DNA from: Macrosoma leucophasiata | Lineage: Eukaryota > Arthropoda > Insecta > Lepidoptera > Hedylidae | NCBI GenBank assembly: GCA_036365455.1 | Contig: JAWQUS010000022.1 | Span: forward strand, 2,852,001 to 2,916,000 | Length of the DNA stretch: 64,000 nucleotides | Reading direction: 5' to 3' | Part shown: positions 61,167-64,000 of the stretch, in pieces | Position numbering within the stretch: the stretch's first letter is position 1 | Layout: every line of letters starts with the position of its first letter | Notes under the pieces: model-generated | The model's database searches: none | The model's input: the letters and a program-made list of their open reading frames with translations, nothing else | Told to the model about the DNA's origin: nothing | Position numbers and translations under genes: made by a program

Positions 61167-61466
61167 ACTGGTGGTAGAGTTCCAGTGACGGAGCTCGCGG
61201 GCGTAGGCACCACCGCATTACCTAATTTACTTGCCGCTAAATGGTAGTGTTCAGCAGTATCGTGTTCCGGTCAGGTGGTAATGTACGGCCCTGTAATTTC
61301 CGGCACAGAGGCATAACACCTTAGGCCTCAGGAGTGGTAACGCATCTGCATTTTGGCCTTGGTCTTCATGTGGGTGTCTATAGGCTGCAGTCATCACTTA
61401 ACATCAATGTGAACTGCATGCTTGTTTGCCACATACATTACATAAAAAAAAAAAATAAAAAAAAAT
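61167..61466 (+). mobile_element. SINE-A, full length
   Basis: ACTGGTGGTAGAGTTCCAG to TACATTACAT and a tail of As broken by one T. Confidence 0.93.
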
Positions 61467-61475
61467 ACCATATTG

Positions 61476-61772
61476 GACACATAGAGCAACACGGGCCACC
61501 GGTCGCGGCGGACCGGAGGGGAGTAGCCATAGCGTTTATTACCGATGCAAAACAGTCTGTCATTTTTTGCGGGGGGAAATGCGTGCGACACACACGCACA
61601 CTACAAAAATCTAATACTACGAAACCCACACCTTGACTTTAATAAAATACAGAAACAATTTCACGCACACATTTAAACATCTAGGCGAAAGGTATAGGCC
61701 CATTTGGGCTTGTACTTTGACAGAGGGGAAAGCCTGCATATGGCTATCCCCTCCGTTGTTGCTCTATGATTG
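61476..61772. mobile_element. Family E MITE, uninterrupted copy
   Basis: CATAGAGCAACACGGGCCAC to GTTGTTGCTCTATG inverted. Includes ATTTTTTGCGGGGGGAAATG and the GTGCGACACACACGCAC palindrome. Confidence 0.83.
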
Positions 61773-61774
61773 GA

Positions 61775-61900
61775 CCATTATAATATTATATTCTTTATTG
61801 TACACCAGTAAACAGGAAAGACATAACAAAAACCAGAAATTACAGAAAATGGTACAGTGGGCGGCCTTATCGCTCAGGCAGCGATTTCTCGAATATGCAT
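61775..61900 (-). mobile_element. LINE 3'-tail fragment
   Basis: TTTATTGTACACCAGTAAAC, GACATAACAAAAACCAG and GTACAGTGGGCGGCCTTATC resemble the 3' UTR of a common lepidopteran LINE. Based on recognition only. Confidence 0.45.
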
Positions 61901-62045
61901 AGTAGCAGTAATAATATCTGTCTATAGATTGCAATATGATTCGAATGTTAAATAATTTGTAACGCTAATCACCTGACCTTTCACACAAAGAATGTCAATG
62001 CCATATGTTTGAGTATATTCACTTTTATTCTCAAGCGTACCTAAA
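61901..62045. other. Short unassigned spacer
   Basis: Nothing recognised. Confidence 0.35.
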
Positions 62046-62107
62046 TAACGTAACTTCACTCCTGTAATCCCTGAAAGGGTACGCAGAGGTAAATGTATGC
62101 ATTCAAG
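62046..62107 (-). mobile_element. SINE-B 3' fragment
   Basis: GTAACTTCACTCCTGTAATC to AGGTAAATGTATGCATTC, ending at the family E terminus. Confidence 0.75.
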
Positions 62108-62190
62108 CCATAGACAACACGGGCCACCGCTCACGGCGGACCAGAAGCGAGTAGCCATATGCAGGCTTTCGCCTCTGTCAAAGTACAAGC

Positions 62191-62751
62191 TTAAGTGTTC
62201 TTAGTAGTTCCTATGCCTGTTGCTGATCCACTGCTTCGTGCTTGGCGTGCACAAGCTGCCTGTTGAGCGATCTCCACTGCTTTAGGGAATATTAACTTGT
62301 CCATATCTTGTTCGAACAGGCGATCTCTTTCAGGACCAACGATTAGACCTAATACAAATCGATCTCGCAGCATCATTTCGAGCTCCCTTCCAAACTCACA
62401 GTACACCGCGAGTCCACGTAAGCGCGCCGCCCACTCTTCAATCGTCTCGCCCTCTGCTCTTTTCGCTTCATAAAATTTTGCTCTGTCAGCAAATGTAGAC
62501 CTTTTCGGCGTTAAATGTTGTTTGAGTGCTTCAACTAACTCCTTAAACTGAATTTCCTACAACTTTTTGGGGTGCACGAGGTTCACGGTCAAGCGATACG
62601 ACTCATCCGACAAATGAGTTAACAAAACTGCACTTTTATTCTCCTCCGCAATATTATTTAACTTGATAAACTGAGTTAACCTTCCGAAAAAAATGTCCCA
62701 CTGTTGAATTTTGTGGTCAAAAACACTTAAACTTCCTATAAAGTTCGACAT
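62191..62751 (-). pseudogene. Gypsy-type retrotransposon gag fragment
   Basis: The minus frame starts MSNFIGSLSVFDHKI and continues with WDIFFGRLTQFIKLN and LLTHLSDESYRLTVNLVHP, an in-frame TAG (62559-62557), then the same frame with YEAKRAEGETIEEWAARLRG and DMDKLIFPKAVEIAQ. About 187 codons resemble the retrotransposon gag domain of Ty3/gypsy elements. No CCHC knuckle, protease or pol follows. The leader to 62900 contains TCTGGCGACGAGTGAC, a usual sequence after the 5' LTR. Non-functional remnant. Confidence 0.75.
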
Positions 62752-62900
62752 TTTACTCGATCACGCGGGTAAACGTGCAAAAGTCACTCGTCGCCAGATA
62801 GTGTATAGGTACCTATTACTGTGAATGAAACAACCGTCTTTGCTCGGGAGCAGTTTATTAGCGACTGGCACAATCGCGATGCGTTCATACACACCACTAA

Positions 62901-63050
62901 CCCCCTTATTCATAAACGTACCTACATTAGATATGTTTTAGCTATAAAATGCTCTGTCTTTGTCAGTAGCATTGTCACATGTGCAGGATAGAAAAGGACA
63001 AAGAAGACATTAGCAACACTTTAGCTAAAATACGTTTATGAATAAGGGGG
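62901..63050. mobile_element. Family F MITE, copy 5
   Basis: CCCCCTTATTCATAAACGTA and ACGTTTATGAATAAGGGGG, flanked by TAA and TAG. It sits between the gypsy leader and the right half of MITE E. Confidence 0.87.
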
Positions 63051-63190
63051 TAGATGTTTAAATATGTGCGTGAAATTGTTTATGTACTTACCTGTTTTGT
63101 GAAAATCACTGTGTGAGTTTCGTAGTAATAGACGATTTTTGTAGTGTGTGTGTGTCACACGTATTCCGCCCGCAAAAAATGACAAACTGT

Positions 63191-63555
63191 GACAAATTCG
63201 TTTTTTTTAACATGTCGCCAGTTTTGGGACATAAAAAAAGTGTTTCACAAATATTGATGCAAGTACAACTCTTTTTAAAAGTAATTTATTATTTTACAGG
63301 TAAACAAAATGGCGACTACTTAATTCATCCGAAAGTTCCACATGAGGAAACAAATACCGGTGCCAAAAAGAAACACTTGGACTAAGTGTTTATTACTGTA
63401 AACAGAAGTGTTACCTGGTGTAACACCAAAGTGTTAACCTATTGTGATAAAGTGTTATCAAGTGAGTCTGAAAGAGTTACCAAGTGTAAAAGTGTGATAA
63501 AGGTGTTACCAACTGTAACAAAGTGTGTTAATAGTGTTACTAGGGATTGCAAGTG
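63191..63555 (+). promoter_or_regulatory. Probable promoter/5' UTR of the ABCC-like gene
   Basis: A possible acceptor TTATTATTTTACAG ends at 63300. From about 63385 to 63545 the sequence is a degenerate array of AAGTGTTAC-type units. No long frame precedes the ATG at 63556 in this phase. Whether it is promoter or transcribed leader cannot be told. Confidence 0.35.
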
Positions 63556-63635
63556 ATGGATCCCGGTTATTTCAACACAGAGAGGACGCAAAACCCGCGG
63601 GAACGGGCTAATTTATTTTCGAAATTATGTTTTTG
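63556..63635 (+). CDS. First coding exon of an ABCC (MRP4/l(2)03659-like) transporter, partial gene
   Basis: ATG in acceptable context (AAGTGATGG) opens 26 codons reading MDPGYFNTERTQ and NPRERANLFSKLCF, then TG plus the next exon base for Trp, ending at a strong donor GTGAGTAATTG. The NPR/K-x-AN-x-FSKL-x-FW block is the short cytosolic N-terminus just before the first membrane span in insect ABCC4-type ATP-binding cassette exporters. The rest of the protein (two membrane domains, two nucleotide-binding domains) would lie to the right of the window. The family call rests on this one motif. At 80 bases the exon is too small for ORF-length filters. Confidence 0.68.
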
Positions 63636-63715
63636 GTGAGTAATTGTTTCTCTTAATAATAAATAGGTATGAAACATGATAATATATGTTCTTAGGTTTT
63701 CGCGAGCTACACTCA

Positions 63716-63882
63716 TTGAAATAAAACTATTTTTACGGATTTATCTCGCGTATATTAAGACTCGGGCAGACTGCCCGGGACCACGGAAGCTGAAAAGCGA
63801 CCGAAACGTCGGGTTGATTTTAAAAATCATTTTAGTTTAATATACGCGAGATAAATCCGTAAAAATAGTTTTATTTCAATAA
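63716..63882. mobile_element. Family U fold-back MITE
   Basis: Arms of about 42 bp (TTGAAATAAAACTATTTTTAC, GGATTTATCTCGCG, TATATTAA) are perfectly inverted around GACTCGGGCAGACTGCCCGG and GCGACCGAAACGTCGGG. It lies in the putative first intron of the ABCC-like gene. Confidence 0.85.
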
Positions 63883-64000
63883 GGTATGAAACATGTTTTT
63901 CAAAACACCTGTACAAATTTACTTGACGTGTATCTTATATATTTGAGCGTAAAATTTTGCAGTATTAAAATTTAATAATGTGGAATTGGGCATGAATCAT

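Larger units (their letters stand above)
62108..63190. mobile_element. Family E MITE split by a gypsy fragment and MITE F
   Basis: 62108-62192 (CATAGACAACACGGGCC to AAAGTACAAGC) and 63051-63190 (GATGTTTAAATATGTGCG to TCACACGTATTCCGCCC) are consecutive in the intact copies. Confidence 0.8.

Noticed and set aside
61480..61640. Frames of 63-100 codons around the E element on both strands
   Set aside because: They are SINE-A and MITE E sequence read through.

Overview
The window looks like lepidopteran nuclear DNA. It is AT-rich, uses spliceosomal introns, and is crowded with the short repeats typical of moth and butterfly genomes: tRNA-derived and Metulj/HaSE-type SINEs, fold-back MITEs, Helitron-like ends with CTAGT termini, and 5'-truncated LINEs. 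There is no bacterial gene organisation, rRNA or CRISPR. Species cannot be read from the sequence. All repeat-family letters used here are my own labels.

One complete gene is clear. A five-coding-exon, plus-strand gene at 23171-29286 encodes a 618-residue CKAP2/CKAP2L-type mitotic spindle protein, with a KEN box, a W-x5-GK motif, the conserved YWECRAAL and WEEAI segments and a C-terminal TPVRRS motif. Its introns are full of transposons, and intron 3 holds a decayed copy of exon 3. At the extreme right, 63556-63635 is the first coding exon of an ABCC (MRP4-like) transporter that continues beyond the window. Other exon-like pieces are less certain: a minus-strand exon at 2008-2053 that may join a 5' UTR exon at 21822-21975 (head-to-head with the CKAP2-like gene); a minus-strand first exon at 36094-36141 and a minus-strand terminal exon at 33038-33171; a plus-strand first exon ending exactly at its ATG at 37739; and three weak start-exon candidates at 30309, 48004 and 49953.

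Nearly everything else is mobile DNA. SINE-A (ACTGGTGGTAGAGC head, A-rich tail) has about 30 copies or fragments. SINE-B (tRNA head, tail ending GTGAAGTTACG) has about 16. Family D is the 5'-truncated 3' end of a LINE with an (ATT)n tail and 10-bp target duplications. Larger elements are a degraded MULE-type transposon with an 8-bp target duplication (37889-39767), an internally deleted mariner (14223-15329), a 1.96-kb non-autonomous TIR element carrying a reiterated internal motif (18237-20192), an ORF1-only LINE-like unit (30990-32313), a gypsy-type gag remnant (62191-62751), and several LINE reverse transcriptase fragments. MITE families F, L, P, Q, W, Z, U and E, the fold-back family H and elements G and K are defined by copies compared within the window.

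Layout: 1-21.8 kb, nested transposons with one candidate minus exon; 21.8-29.3 kb, bidirectional promoter and CKAP2-like gene; 29.3-37.9 kb, repeats, an ORF1 pseudogene and candidate exons on both strands; 37.9-39.8 kb, MULE; 39.8-63.2 kb, dense repeats, probably intronic or intergenic; 63.2-64 kb, start of the ABCC gene. No coordinated pathway links the genes. The interest lies in gene structure and in a readable insertion chronology.
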